Positions 17,041-25,316 of a stretch of DNA of 64,000 bases are shown here, piece after piece. The number at the start of each line of letters is the position of its first letter. Within the stretch, counting starts at the first letter, position 1. This stretch comes from RGIG6353 sp045660745 (lineage in GTDB: Bacteria; Bacillota; Clostridia; Oscillospirales; SIG627). The stretch covers positions 1 to 64,000 of the forward strand of contig JAZREJ010000015.1 in assembly GCA_045660745.1 (NCBI GenBank). The letters run 5' to 3'. A model generated the notes under the pieces. The model was not told the origin of the DNA. It did no database searches and saw only the letters and a list, made by a program, of their open reading frames with translations. Both the position numbers and the translations under genes were made by a program.

Positions 17041-18383
17041 TTCCTGTAAAGCTTTCGGAAATTTGCCGTGTTTTATCATATGACCTTCAGGGCGAGGATG
17101 TCACTGTAACGGGTGTATCAACCGATTCCAGAAGCGTGTCAGCTTCAGATGTGTTTGTGCCCATCGTAGGCGAAAAGTTTGACGCGCACGAATTTATTCC
17201 TACAATAAAGGAATGTGCCGCAACTCTTTGCGAGCGGGAATGTGCCACTGTGCCGTTTGTGAAAATTCCCGTAAGCTCTACCGTTGAAGCACTCGGACTT
17301 ATTGCACGGGAAAATTTTTATAGGGCAGATGTTCCGCTGACCGTTTCACTCACGGGAAGTGTCGGAAAGACCACCACCAAGGAAATGTGCGCGCTTGTGC
17401 TTTCAAAAAAGTATAATACCTTTAAGACCGAAGGAAACCGCAACAATCATATAGGTCTGCCCTTGACGCTTTTGTCTCTTGACAAGAGTGTTGAGGCTTT
17501 TGTGTGCGAAATGGGAATGAACCATTTCGGAGAGCTTTCCTACCTTGCGGGACTTTTCAAGAGCGATATTGCCATGATAACCAATATCGGAAACGCACAT
17601 ATCGAAAACCTCGGAAGCCGCGAAGGCATACTTAAAGCTAAGCTTGAAATACTTGAAGGACTCAAGGAGGACGGAACTCTTATTATAAACGGCGACGAGC
17701 CGCTCTTTGACGGACTTGATATACCTCAGAAAATACTCCGTGTAGGATTCGGTGATAAGTGTGATTTATATGCGGAGAATGTCGTAAGTCATTCGGACGG
17801 AGTTAACTTTGACTGCGCGACCCCCGCGGGAAGGGTTTCTGTTACGCTTCCTGTTCCGGGTAAGCACAACGTAATGAATGCGCTGTTCGCTATGGCGCTT
17901 GCCTTTCTTAACCTCATCCCTCTCGAGGATGCCGCATCGGCTCTCGGAGAATACGTTCCTTCTGGAATGAGACAGAGAATATACAAAAAATCAGGATGTA
18001 CCGTTATTGCCGATTGCTACAATGCGGGTATAGAGTCAATGAAGGCGTCTCTTGAAGCAATGTGCGACATGAGGGGAGAAAGCCTTTGCGTTGCGGTGCT
18101 GGGAGATATGCTTGAGCTTGGAGACATGAGCGAGCTTTTCCATCGTGAGGTGGGAAAACGCGCGTCCGAATTGAAGATAGACGTTCTTATAGCCTTTGGC
18201 GATAAAGCGAGATTTATTGCGGAAGAGGCAGACGGCGTCGAAAGATATTTTTATTCCGACAGAACGGAATTTGAAAAAAAGATTATGGAATATATCCCGC
18301 GGGAGCCCGTGATACTTTTTAAAGCAAGCCGAGGAATGGCACTTGAAAAAACTATTGCCTCCGTCGGATTATCACAAGAATAA
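17037..18383 (+). CDS. murF: UDP-MurNAc-tripeptide--D-alanyl-D-alanine ligase
   Basis: Adds D-Ala-D-Ala to complete the pentapeptide precursor. 448 residues. N-terminal GVSTDSRSV binding domain, P-loop LTGSVGKTTTKEM, then EMGMNHFGELSYL and ITNIGNAHIENLGS from the central domain, and the C-terminal ADCYNAGIESMKASL and LGDMLELG. These are the expected MurF segments. It overlaps murE (ATGA) and is followed 11 bases later by mraY. Confidence 0.95.
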   Translation: MIPVKLSEICRVLSYDLQGEDVTVTGVSTDSRSVSASDVFVPIVGEKFDAHEFIPTIKECAATLCERECATVPFVKIPVSSTVEALGLIARENFYRADVPLTVSLTGSVGKTTTKEMCALVLSKKYNTFKTEGNRNNHIGLPLTLLSLDKSVEAFVCEMGMNHFGELSYLAGLFKSDIAMITNIGNAHIENLGSREGILKAKLEILEGLKEDGTLIINGDEPLFDGLDIPQKILRVGFGDKCDLYAENVVSHSDGVNFDCATPAGRVSVTLPVPGKHNVMNALFAMALAFLNLIPLEDAASALGEYVPSGMRQRIYKKSGCTVIADCYNAGIESMKASLEAMCDMRGESLCVAVLGDMLELGDMSELFHREVGKRASELKIDVLIAFGDKARFIAEEADGVERYFYSDRTEFEKKIMEYIPREPVILFKASRGMALEKTIASVGLSQE

Positions 18384-18394
18384 AGGAGCAACAA

Positions 18395-19378
18395 ATGTCA
18401 CAGACAGTACAGTTTATAACTGCATTTTTAATAAGCCTCATAGTAACGCTTTTACTTGAAAAGAAGTTTATACCTGCACTTATGAGGATAAAGATGGGAC
18501 AGTTTATTCTTGATATAGGTCCCCGTTGGCACAAATCAAAGGAAGGCACTCCCACTATGGGCGGACTTTTCTTTATCGGAGGAATAGTGCTTTCCTTCCT
18601 TTCGGTCGGAGTATACAGCGCGGTTAAATTCGGCGACTATTCATCCGTGACGGTTCTCGGTGCGTCGGTTCTTTTCGGAGTGATAGGCTTTATTGACGAC
18701 TATACGAAGTTTGTAAAAAAACAGAATAAGGGACTCAGCGCCCGTGCAAAGCTCGTTCTTCAGTTTATAGTGAGCGCCGCATTCCTGTTTGTCATGAAGA
18801 GCCTTGGCTACATAACCACATCCGTTGAGCTCCCTTTTTCCGACGTTTCTCTTGAGCTTGGCGCGGTATACTACGTATTCGCTATCGTGTTTATTTCTTT
18901 TGTGGTAAACAGCGTTAACCTTACCGATGGAATAGACGGACTTGCGGGAAGTGTCACCCTCGTTGTTACGGTACTTTTTGCGACTGTTGCCTTTAAGAGT
19001 CTTGATATGCCCTTTATAGCACTTACCGGTGCTGTGGGGGGCGGACTTTGCTCTTTCCTTTATTATAATATCAATCCCGCAAAGATTTTCATGGGAGACA
19101 CGGGCTCACTTTTCCTCGGAGGACTTGTGGTAACGCTTGCATTTAAGCTCAATTCACCGCTTATCATCCTTTTTGCGGGCTTGTGGTATATTATAGAGGC
19201 ACTGTCTGTTGTGCTTCAGGTTCTGTCCTTTAAGCTCTTTAAAAAGAGAATATTCAAAATGTCACCCATTCATCATCATTTCGAGATGTGCTCATGGTCT
19301 GAGCACAAGATAGTTCGTACCTTCTCAATCTTTACCGCAATCATGTGTATAGTTGCTTACTTTGCATTTATTCGATAA
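18395..19378 (+). CDS. mraY: Phospho-MurNAc-pentapeptide transferase
   Basis: Integral membrane enzyme that moves phospho-MurNAc-pentapeptide onto undecaprenyl phosphate to make lipid I. 327 residues with about ten hydrophobic segments. Key motifs: GTPTMGGLFF, FIDDYTKFVKKQNKGLSARAK, NLTDGIDGLAGS with catalytic Asp residues, FMGDTGSLFLGG and PIHHHFEM. AAAGGAG precedes the start by 7 bases. In many Bacillota murD follows; here ftsW follows directly. Confidence 0.96.
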   Translation: MSQTVQFITAFLISLIVTLLLEKKFIPALMRIKMGQFILDIGPRWHKSKEGTPTMGGLFFIGGIVLSFLSVGVYSAVKFGDYSSVTVLGASVLFGVIGFIDDYTKFVKKQNKGLSARAKLVLQFIVSAAFLFVMKSLGYITTSVELPFSDVSLELGAVYYVFAIVFISFVVNSVNLTDGIDGLAGSVTLVVTVLFATVAFKSLDMPFIALTGAVGGGLCSFLYYNINPAKIFMGDTGSLFLGGLVVTLAFKLNSPLIILFAGLWYIIEALSVVLQVLSFKLFKKRIFKMSPIHHHFEMCSWSEHKIVRTFSIFTAIMCIVAYFAFIR

Positions 19379-19396
19379 AACGATCGGAGGATAGGC

Positions 19397-20599
19397 GTGG
19401 TTTTACAAAAACAAAAAAACGAAAAACCGATTGCTCAAAAAAAAGAAAAACGCCCCGATGACAAAAACAGGCTTGAGCTTGAAAGCGAAGGACTTGTCAG
19501 AGTCAAGGCGGGTGTTGACAGACCTTTCCTTTTAATAGTACTGGTGCTTGTGGCACTTGGCACTATAATGGTGTTTTCCGCAAGCTATGCTTACGCTAAG
19601 CAAAATTATGCCGACAGTTACTTTTTTGCATCAAAGCAGATAAAATGGGTTCTTGTCGGAAGTGCCGTGATGTTCCTTATGTCGGGTTTCGGTGACTATC
19701 TTATAATCAGGAGATTTCATAAGCCGTTTTTTTACGTTTCCATGGTGCTCATGCTCCTCGTTCCGTGGCTCGGATTTGAGGCGGGCGGTGCCACCCGTTG
19801 GTTTCAGGTCGGCCCATTGAGCTTCCAGCCGTCGGAGTTTGCAAAAATCGCTATAATTCTGTATTTTGCCGATTACATATCCCGCGACAAGGGTGCGGGA
19901 AAAACTGCGATAGGACAGGCACTGCCATATCTTGCGGTAGGCGGATATATGGCGGGAACTCTGATACTTGAGCCTCACATCTCATGTATGATAATCGTTC
20001 TTCTTCTTATATTCGTGCTGATGATATTCGGAGGCGTATCACCGAAGCTTATTACGGTTCTTGCAATAATTGCCATTGTAGGACTTGCTGTTGTAATTCT
20101 TATTTCATCTCACGCAAGACTGAGAATCAAGGCGTGGCTTTCTCCCGAGGATTATGAAGCCGACGCATGGCAGCCGATACAGTCGCTTTATGCTATCGGC
20201 TCGGGCGGCTTCTGGGGAGTGGGACTCGGGCAGAGTACCCAAAAGCATCTGTATCTTCCCGAACCGCAGAATGACTATATTTTCTCAATAGCCTGCGAGG
20301 AGCTGGGATTTGTTTTTGCGGTGTGCGTTATCGTTCTTTTTATTGCCCTTGTCTGGAGAGGCGTTTATATCGCAAAGCACTCCCCGAGTATATACGCCTG
20401 TCTTGTGGTTATAGGAATCATTGCACAGGTTGGAATACAGGCATTTCTTAATATAGGAGTTGTTACAAACTCCCTCCCATCCACGGGTATACCGTTGCCG
20501 TTCTTCTCTTACGGAGGCACGTCTCTTATATTCCTTATGGCGGAAATGGGAATGGTTTTAAATATTTCACGTTATTCATACATCAGAAAGGACAAATGA
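19397..20599 (+). CDS. ftsW: SEDS-family peptidoglycan polymerase FtsW
   Basis: Lipid II polymerase that works with the class B PBP encoded upstream. 400 residues. A ~45-residue basic, hydrophilic N-terminal tail is followed by about ten membrane helices. SEDS signatures: PWLGFEAGGATRWFQVG, LQPSEF-like FQPSEFAKI, EPHISCMII, and the C-terminal TGIPLPFFSYGGTSL. The start is GTG 19397 with CGGAGG at 19385-19390. SpoVE and RodA share the fold, but the dcw position supports the division role. The stop overlaps murG. Confidence 0.9.
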   Translation: MVLQKQKNEKPIAQKKEKRPDDKNRLELESEGLVRVKAGVDRPFLLIVLVLVALGTIMVFSASYAYAKQNYADSYFFASKQIKWVLVGSAVMFLMSGFGDYLIIRRFHKPFFYVSMVLMLLVPWLGFEAGGATRWFQVGPLSFQPSEFAKIAIILYFADYISRDKGAGKTAIGQALPYLAVGGYMAGTLILEPHISCMIIVLLLIFVLMIFGGVSPKLITVLAIIAIVGLAVVILISSHARLRIKAWLSPEDYEADAWQPIQSLYAIGSGGFWGVGLGQSTQKHLYLPEPQNDYIFSIACEELGFVFAVCVIVLFIALVWRGVYIAKHSPSIYACLVVIGIIAQVGIQAFLNIGVVTNSLPSTGIPLPFFSYGGTSLIFLMAEMGMVLNISRYSYIRKDK

Positions 20600-21705
20600 C
20601 CATGAGAGTTTTACTGTCGGGCGGAGGCACTGCCGGTCATATAAATCCCGCACTTGCAATTGCGGCGAAAATAAAGAGTGAGGTGCCCGATGCCGATATT
20701 GCTTTTGTAGGGACCCCGAAGGGAATGGAGAACAGACTTGTCACAAAGGCGGGATACAAGCTTTATCACGTCGAGGTGTCGGGATTCCAGAGAAAGCTTA
20801 CGCTTAAAAATATAAAAAGCGCATGGAGGGCACTTGTGTCCCCGATTAAGGCAAAGAAGATAATAAAGGAATTTAAGCCCGACATAGTTATAGGCACCGG
20901 CGGATACGTAAGCTGGCCTGTCCTCAAGGCGGCGTCAGGTATGAAGGTTCCCACCCTCATTCACGAGCAGAATGCTCTTGCGGGAGTAACTACCAAGACT
21001 CTTTCGGGACTTGTTGACCGTGTTATGATAAGCTTCGAGGCGACAAGAGGCGAGCTTCGTGCAAAGGACGAGAATATCATCCTTACGGGAAATCCCGTAA
21101 GGGCTGAGCTTTTTATGATAAACAGAGAAGAGGAGCGCGAGAAGCTCGGTATTGGAAATGCTCCCTTTGTTGTAAGCTGCGGAGGAAGTCTCGGTGCCCG
21201 TGCCATAAACGATGCTGTGCTTGGCATCGTGAAAAACGGCGGCTTTGAAAAGAACGGTATAAAGCTTACTCATGCCATAGGTACATATGAGTGGGAAAAG
21301 AGGCAGGAGGAGATAGCTTCTCTTAACACTGACAATATCGTTGAGTATATTTATGATATGCCGTCCCGTATGTCAGCCGCAGATCTCGTTATATGTCGCG
21401 CGGGCGCAATAACGCTTGCAGAGCTTGCAGTGCTCGGAAAGCCCGCAATACTTATTCCTTCTCCTTACGTTGCCGACAATCATCAGTATAAGAATGCAAA
21501 GGTAATAGAGGATGAGGGTGCGGCTGTTGTAATAGAGGAGAAGAATCTTACTCCCGAAAAGTTACTTGAGAGCACCGTGGAGATTCTTTCGGATGCCGAC
21601 CGTCTTGAACAGATGAGAAAAAATGCCCGCCGTCTTGCAATTAACGATACGCACGACAGAATATGGAGAGTAATAAAAGAGCTTGTAAATAAACAGGGAG
21701 AATAA
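20596..21705 (+). CDS. murG: UDP-GlcNAc:lipid I GlcNAc transferase
   Basis: GT28 glycosyltransferase at the inner membrane face that makes lipid II. 369 residues. N-terminal SGGGTAGHINPALA, TGGYVSWPV, HEQNALAGVTTK and the C-terminal donor-site CRAGAITLAELAVLGKPAILIPSP are diagnostic. ATG 20596 overlaps the ftsW stop; a second ATG at 20602 is equally well placed relative to AAAGGA at 20587-20592, so the start is uncertain by two codons. Confidence 0.95.
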   Translation: MTMRVLLSGGGTAGHINPALAIAAKIKSEVPDADIAFVGTPKGMENRLVTKAGYKLYHVEVSGFQRKLTLKNIKSAWRALVSPIKAKKIIKEFKPDIVIGTGGYVSWPVLKAASGMKVPTLIHEQNALAGVTTKTLSGLVDRVMISFEATRGELRAKDENIILTGNPVRAELFMINREEEREKLGIGNAPFVVSCGGSLGARAINDAVLGIVKNGGFEKNGIKLTHAIGTYEWEKRQEEIASLNTDNIVEYIYDMPSRMSAADLVICRAGAITLAELAVLGKPAILIPSPYVADNHQYKNAKVIEDEGAAVVIEEKNLTPEKLLESTVEILSDADRLEQMRKNARRLAINDTHDRIWRVIKELVNKQGE

Positions 21706-21706
21706 A

Positions 21707-22504
21707 ATGACCGATAACACGAATATGGACGTCATACGCCGTCAAGCGATGAAAAAGAAAAAGAATATGAAAATATTCTTGATATTTGCGCTTGTTATGT
21801 TCTTTATATTCTTTCTGATATTTATGTATATGAATTTTTTCGATATCCGTGAAATAGAGATAACGGGTCTTGAGGGAAGTAAGTATACCGATGAGGAAAT
21901 GGTATCGGCAACAGGGGTCTTGAAGGGGGATAATCTTTTGAGCCTTTCGTCAAAAAAGGTAAAAAAGAATCTCATGAACGCTTATCCTTACATAAAAGAA
22001 GTAAGGGTTACAAAGAAATTCCCCGCAAAGCTGAAGGTCTCGCTTGAATTTTATGAGGCTGCAATGGCGCTTGAGCTTGGAGAGGACGTATTCCTTATTT
22101 CAAGTGACGGAAGCGTGCTCGGAGCGGCAAGTGACGAACAACTCGAAAGCGGAACGTATTGCTTTATTACGACCCCGTTTATAGTAAAATGCATTGAGGG
22201 AAACAGCCTCGAGTTTAAGAGTGAGGACAGCTTTAAGGTGCTTGTTGATATATATTCCGCATTTGAAAATAATAATATTGCAGGAAGACTTACAAAGCTT
22301 AACGTTGCAGATAAGTACAACGTTAAGGCTGAGATAGACGGTCGCTTCAATATCACATTCGGAACCTACGAGCAGTCAGATGAAAAAGCAAGGCTTCTTT
22401 CGGAGGTCTTGAAGGGGGATTTGTGGACGGATGCGTCGGGAGAAATAGACGTTTCCGACGTAAGTGCGGCTGTTGTAAGGCTAACAGGGGCTGCTGCGAC
22501 ATAA
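21707..22504 (+). CDS. ftsQ: Cell division protein FtsQ/DivIB
   Basis: 265 residues: a short basic cytoplasmic tail with KKKKNMK, one membrane helix (~22-42, IFLIFALVMFFIFFLIFMYM), then a POTRA domain (~45-115; IREIEITGLEGSKYTDEEMV and YPYIKEVRVTKKFPAKLKVSL) and a beta domain. This is the FtsQ/DivIB layout; it recruits FtsL/DivIC to the septum. It starts one base after the murG stop and is the last gene before the ftsZ promoter. No ftsA gene lies between it and ftsZ. Confidence 0.88.
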   Translation: MTDNTNMDVIRRQAMKKKKNMKIFLIFALVMFFIFFLIFMYMNFFDIREIEITGLEGSKYTDEEMVSATGVLKGDNLLSLSSKKVKKNLMNAYPYIKEVRVTKKFPAKLKVSLEFYEAAMALELGEDVFLISSDGSVLGAASDEQLESGTYCFITTPFIVKCIEGNSLEFKSEDSFKVLVDIYSAFENNNIAGRLTKLNVADKYNVKAEIDGRFNITFGTYEQSDEKARLLSEVLKGDLWTDASGEIDVSDVSAAVVRLTGAAAT

Positions 22505-22540
22505 AAATTATGAAAAATTTATAAAAATTTCAAAAAAGCC

Positions 22541-22569
22541 TTGCAAAACTCGAGAAAGTGTATTAATAT
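22541..22569 (+). promoter_or_regulatory. Promoter of ftsZ
   Basis: TTGCAA at 22541-22546, a 17-base spacer and TAATAT at 22564-22569 in the 112-base ftsQ-ftsZ gap. It would give ftsZ separate high expression. Confidence 0.68.
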
Positions 22570-22616
22570 ATATAATAAGAGTATTATCCCATTAGATAAA
22601 TTAGGAGGACGATGAA

Positions 22617-23672
22617 ATGTCTGAATACACAGAAAGCCTTGTAAATATCAAGGTAATAGGCGTCGGAGGCGGCGGAAATAATACAGTTAACAGAATGATA
22701 GGCAGCGGAAGCTCAGGTGTTGAATTCATTGCAATCAATACCGATATGCAGGCTCTTAACAGATCTGTTGCTGAAAAGAAGATCTCTATAGGTGAGAAGC
22801 TTACTAAGGGCCGAGGAGCAGGTGCAAATCCTGAGATCGGAAGAAAGGCTGCAGAGGAATCTCTTGAAGAGATCAATGCGGCTGTTGAAAATGCAGACAT
22901 GGTGTTCATCACAGCAGGTATGGGCGGCGGTACAGGTACAGGCGCAGCATCTGTTGTTGCTAAGGCTGCACGTAGCCGCGGTATTCTTACCGTAGGTGTT
23001 GTAACAAAGCCTTTTGCTTTTGAAGGTAAGCGCCGTATGGAGCAGGCTGAGGCGGGTATTGCCGAGCTCAGCGAACAGGTTGACGCTCTCATTGTTATTC
23101 CCAACGAGAGACTTAAGATGGTTTCTGAGGCGAGAATCACTCTTGCAAATGCGTTTGACATTGCAGACGGTGTACTTAGCCGAGGCGTAAAGAGCATTTA
23201 TGAGCTTATTAATATGGACGCTATCGTTAACCTTGACTTTGCAGACGTTACTGCGGTAATGGCTAATGCGGGTCTTGCACATATGGGTGTAGGTAACGGT
23301 AAGGGCAAGGATAAGGCAGAGATTGCCGCTCGTATGGCAATTGCCAGCCCCCTTCTTGAAACCTCTATCGCAGGTGCTACCGGTATCATCGTAAATATCA
23401 CAGCATCTCCCGATATCGGACTTGAAGAGGTTGATTTCGCTTCCAACATGATTGCAGAGGAAGCAAATCCCGATGCAAACATCATTTGGGGTGCTGCATT
23501 TGACGACTCTCTCGAGGACGAAATGAAGATCACCGTTATCGCTACAGGCTTTGACATCGCAAAGAAGAAGGAAGCTGCTCCCAAAGAGGATGACGCTGTT
23601 CAGAAAAATGACGCAAACGACGATAAGACAACCGATATTGATACTCTTATCGACATGCTCAGAAATAAATAA
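22617..23672 (+). CDS. ftsZ: Cell division GTPase FtsZ
   Basis: Tubulin homologue that forms the Z ring. 351 residues. GTP-binding segments: VGGGGNNTVNRM at the N-terminus and the tubulin signature GGGTGTGAA; NLDFADV in the T7 region contributes to GTP hydrolysis by the next subunit. The C-terminal linker is short (about 30 residues, acidic), and the tail ends IDTLIDMLRNK rather than a canonical IPxFL(R/K) peptide, though it keeps the hydrophobic-then-basic pattern. TAGGAGGACG at 22601-22610 is a strong ribosome site. Confidence 0.97.
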   Translation: MSEYTESLVNIKVIGVGGGGNNTVNRMIGSGSSGVEFIAINTDMQALNRSVAEKKISIGEKLTKGRGAGANPEIGRKAAEESLEEINAAVENADMVFITAGMGGGTGTGAASVVAKAARSRGILTVGVVTKPFAFEGKRRMEQAEAGIAELSEQVDALIVIPNERLKMVSEARITLANAFDIADGVLSRGVKSIYELINMDAIVNLDFADVTAVMANAGLAHMGVGNGKGKDKAEIAARMAIASPLLETSIAGATGIIVNITASPDIGLEEVDFASNMIAEEANPDANIIWGAAFDDSLEDEMKITVIATGFDIAKKKEAAPKEDDAVQKNDANDDKTTDIDTLIDMLRNK

Positions 23673-23692
23673 TCATTTTTTTAAAAAAAGAC

Positions 23693-23721
23693 TTGATTTT
23701 ATAGAACACTTGTGGTATAAT
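23693..23721 (+). promoter_or_regulatory. Promoter of rpmB
   Basis: TTGATT at 23693-23698, a 17-base spacer ending TGG (extended -10) and a perfect TATAAT at 23716-23721. No convincing hairpin terminator separates it from ftsZ; only a T7/A7 tract lies between. Confidence 0.85.
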
Positions 23722-23726
23722 CAATG

Positions 23727-23804
23727 CGCTTGTGTTGGATGACACAGGTTTTACTACCAAAAAATACTATTTTAAAATACTGAAGATGCCGTTTTGCACA
23801 AGCG
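23727..23804 (+). promoter_or_regulatory. Structured rpmB leader with long-range pairing
   Basis: CGCTTGTG at 23727-23734 is perfectly complementary to CACAAGCG at 23797-23804, closing a ~78-base leader just before the AGGAGGTG ribosome site at 23815. A local hairpin (TGTGT/ACACA around 23731-23747) competes with the 5' arm. This could be an autoregulatory leader; no regulator is known to me. Confidence 0.4.
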
Positions 23805-23829
23805 GCTTTATATAGGAGGTGTTTGCAAA

Positions 23830-24015
23830 ATGGCAAAATGCGAAGTATGCGGAAAGAGCGTTGCTTTCGGTTTGAAGGTTTCTCACTCTAACAGAAAGAC
23901 CAACCGCACATGGAAGCCCAATATCAGAAGAGTAAAAGCAGTTGTTAACGGAACTCACAAGAAGATGTATGTTTGTTCTCGTTGCCTTCGTTCTGATAAG
24001 GTTCAGCGCGCATAA
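23830..24015 (+). CDS. rpmB: 50S ribosomal protein L28
   Basis: A 61-residue ribosomal protein of the large subunit. It is the zinc-ribbon (C+) form, with CEVC near the start and CSRC near the end. NRTWKPNIRRVKAVVNG is the family core. ATG 23830 with AGGAGGTG upstream is chosen over an in-frame ATG at 23794, which would add a non-family 12-residue extension. Transcribed alone. Confidence 0.96.
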   Translation: MAKCEVCGKSVAFGLKVSHSNRKTNRTWKPNIRRVKAVVNGTHKKMYVCSRCLRSDKVQRA

Positions 24016-24025
24016 CAACAAAAAT

Positions 24026-24053
24026 AAAATGCACCCGAAAAGGGTGCATTTTT
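24026..24053 (+). terminator. Intrinsic terminator of rpmB, probably bidirectional
   Basis: An 11-bp stem (24026-24036 with 24042-24052), a GAAAA loop and a T-rich tail to 24059. On the minus strand it is followed by a T-rich tract too, so it may also serve the convergent transporter gene ending at 24147. Confidence 0.88.
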
Positions 24054-24146
24054 ATTTTTCCATAGAAAACTTTATTAAACAAGCTCGCCGTTTTACTTTG
24101 CTTGAGGATTATATTATGGTTGCGATAGGCGAGGGTTGATGCGGAT

Positions 24147-25223
24147 CTAACTACTTTTCCACAATGTTATCCTTCCTCGGTCGTTCAAAGTCTTGAGTAT
24201 TATCAGGAGCACGGGGAATAAGAACATTCCGAATATTCCCATTACGGCATATCCTGTAAATATAGCAAAAAGTGAGGCAAGCGGATGAATCCCCGCTGTC
24301 GCTCCGATGAGCTTTGGCTGAAGCATTTGGTGTATAAAGGTGATTACGAGATAAAGAACGATAAGCTTTATCGCCATGCCGTAGTCCTTGGAAAAAAGAC
24401 AGACAATGCTCCACGGTATCAGCACTGTGCCGCTTCCCAAAATAGGTAAAATGTCAACGGTGGCAATAACAAGCGCCATGATAAACGCAAACTTTACCCC
24501 TATAAGAAGCAGACCTACGAGCATTACGAAAAAAGTAATAACGTAAAGTATCAGGTATGCTTTCAGAAATTTTGATATCACGTCGAAGAATATTGCTTTT
24601 GCTTCTGTTATAAAACGGGATGCGCGGGAGTTTAGCTGAGAGAGAACAAAGTTGTTTATCTGCGCATAGTCACTTGTAAGATAAAAAGAAGAGAAAAGAA
24701 AAATTACGGTTATAATAAGAAGCCTTGGTATGAACGAGATAAATGACGTAATAAGAGACGGTATCCTCTCAAGCGTGGCTGTAAGAAGCTCGACAAGCGC
24801 CGTCAGCGCTCCCTCACGAAGCTTTGCACTCAAGCCTTCTTCGGAAATAAATCTCTTCGGGACGTACTTGTCAGCCGCTTTTTCGATTGAATCAAAAAAC
24901 GATACGACCGACTCTGACGCTTTTTCGGTATTAATTGAGGAAAGCTCGGAAAAGATACCGTTAAATATTTTTGAAAATATGAAAACGGTAATTGCAAGTG
25001 CCCCCATTATAAAAAGAACGGCAGAAAGCTTTCTTGGAAAGCGTAGCTTTTTGTAAAGTAAATCTACGGGCTTTTGGAGATAGAAGGCAAGCACCCACGC
25101 AATAAGAAGCGGAAAGATAACTATCGTCAGATATTTAAACGAAAACCAAAGTGCGATTATCCCGAGAGAGGCGTAAAACGTGATAACAAATAACCTTTTA
25201 TACCCTTTTTCGGGTAAATACAT
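24147..25223 (-). CDS. AI-2E family transporter, YtvI-like membrane protein
   Basis: 358 residues with seven to eight membrane helices. An N-terminal pair (VITFYASLGIIALWFSFKYL, IVIFPLLIAWVLAFYLQKPVDLLYKKL) precedes a long amphipathic region and a C-terminal helix cluster with DILPILGSGTVLIPW and LQPKLIGATAGIHPLASL. These are signatures of the AI-2E/PerM family, which includes B. subtilis sporulation protein YtvI. ATG 25223 with GGGAGG at 25231-25236 is preferred to an ATG at 25283 that would overlap the hom promoter region. The transported substrate is unknown. Confidence 0.8.
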   Translation of the reverse strand: MYLPEKGYKRLFVITFYASLGIIALWFSFKYLTIVIFPLLIAWVLAFYLQKPVDLLYKKLRFPRKLSAVLFIMGALAITVFIFSKIFNGIFSELSSINTEKASESVVSFFDSIEKAADKYVPKRFISEEGLSAKLREGALTALVELLTATLERIPSLITSFISFIPRLLIITVIFLFSSFYLTSDYAQINNFVLSQLNSRASRFITEAKAIFFDVISKFLKAYLILYVITFFVMLVGLLLIGVKFAFIMALVIATVDILPILGSGTVLIPWSIVCLFSKDYGMAIKLIVLYLVITFIHQMLQPKLIGATAGIHPLASLFAIFTGYAVMGIFGMFLFPVLLIILKTLNDRGRITLWKSS

Positions 25224-25255
25224 GAGATATCCTCCCATCAGTTTTAAAAAAAGTC

Positions 25256-25284
25256 TTGAAAAGTATTTTCTTTTGTGATACAAT
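25256..25284 (+). promoter_or_regulatory. Promoter of hom
   Basis: TTGAAA at 25256-25261, a 17-base spacer ending TGA (extended -10) and TACAAT at 25279-25284, 32 bases before hom and divergent from the YtvI-like gene. Confidence 0.75.
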
Positions 25285-25316
25285 ATTATATCTAAAATAT
25301 TATCTGAGGTGTAGAA

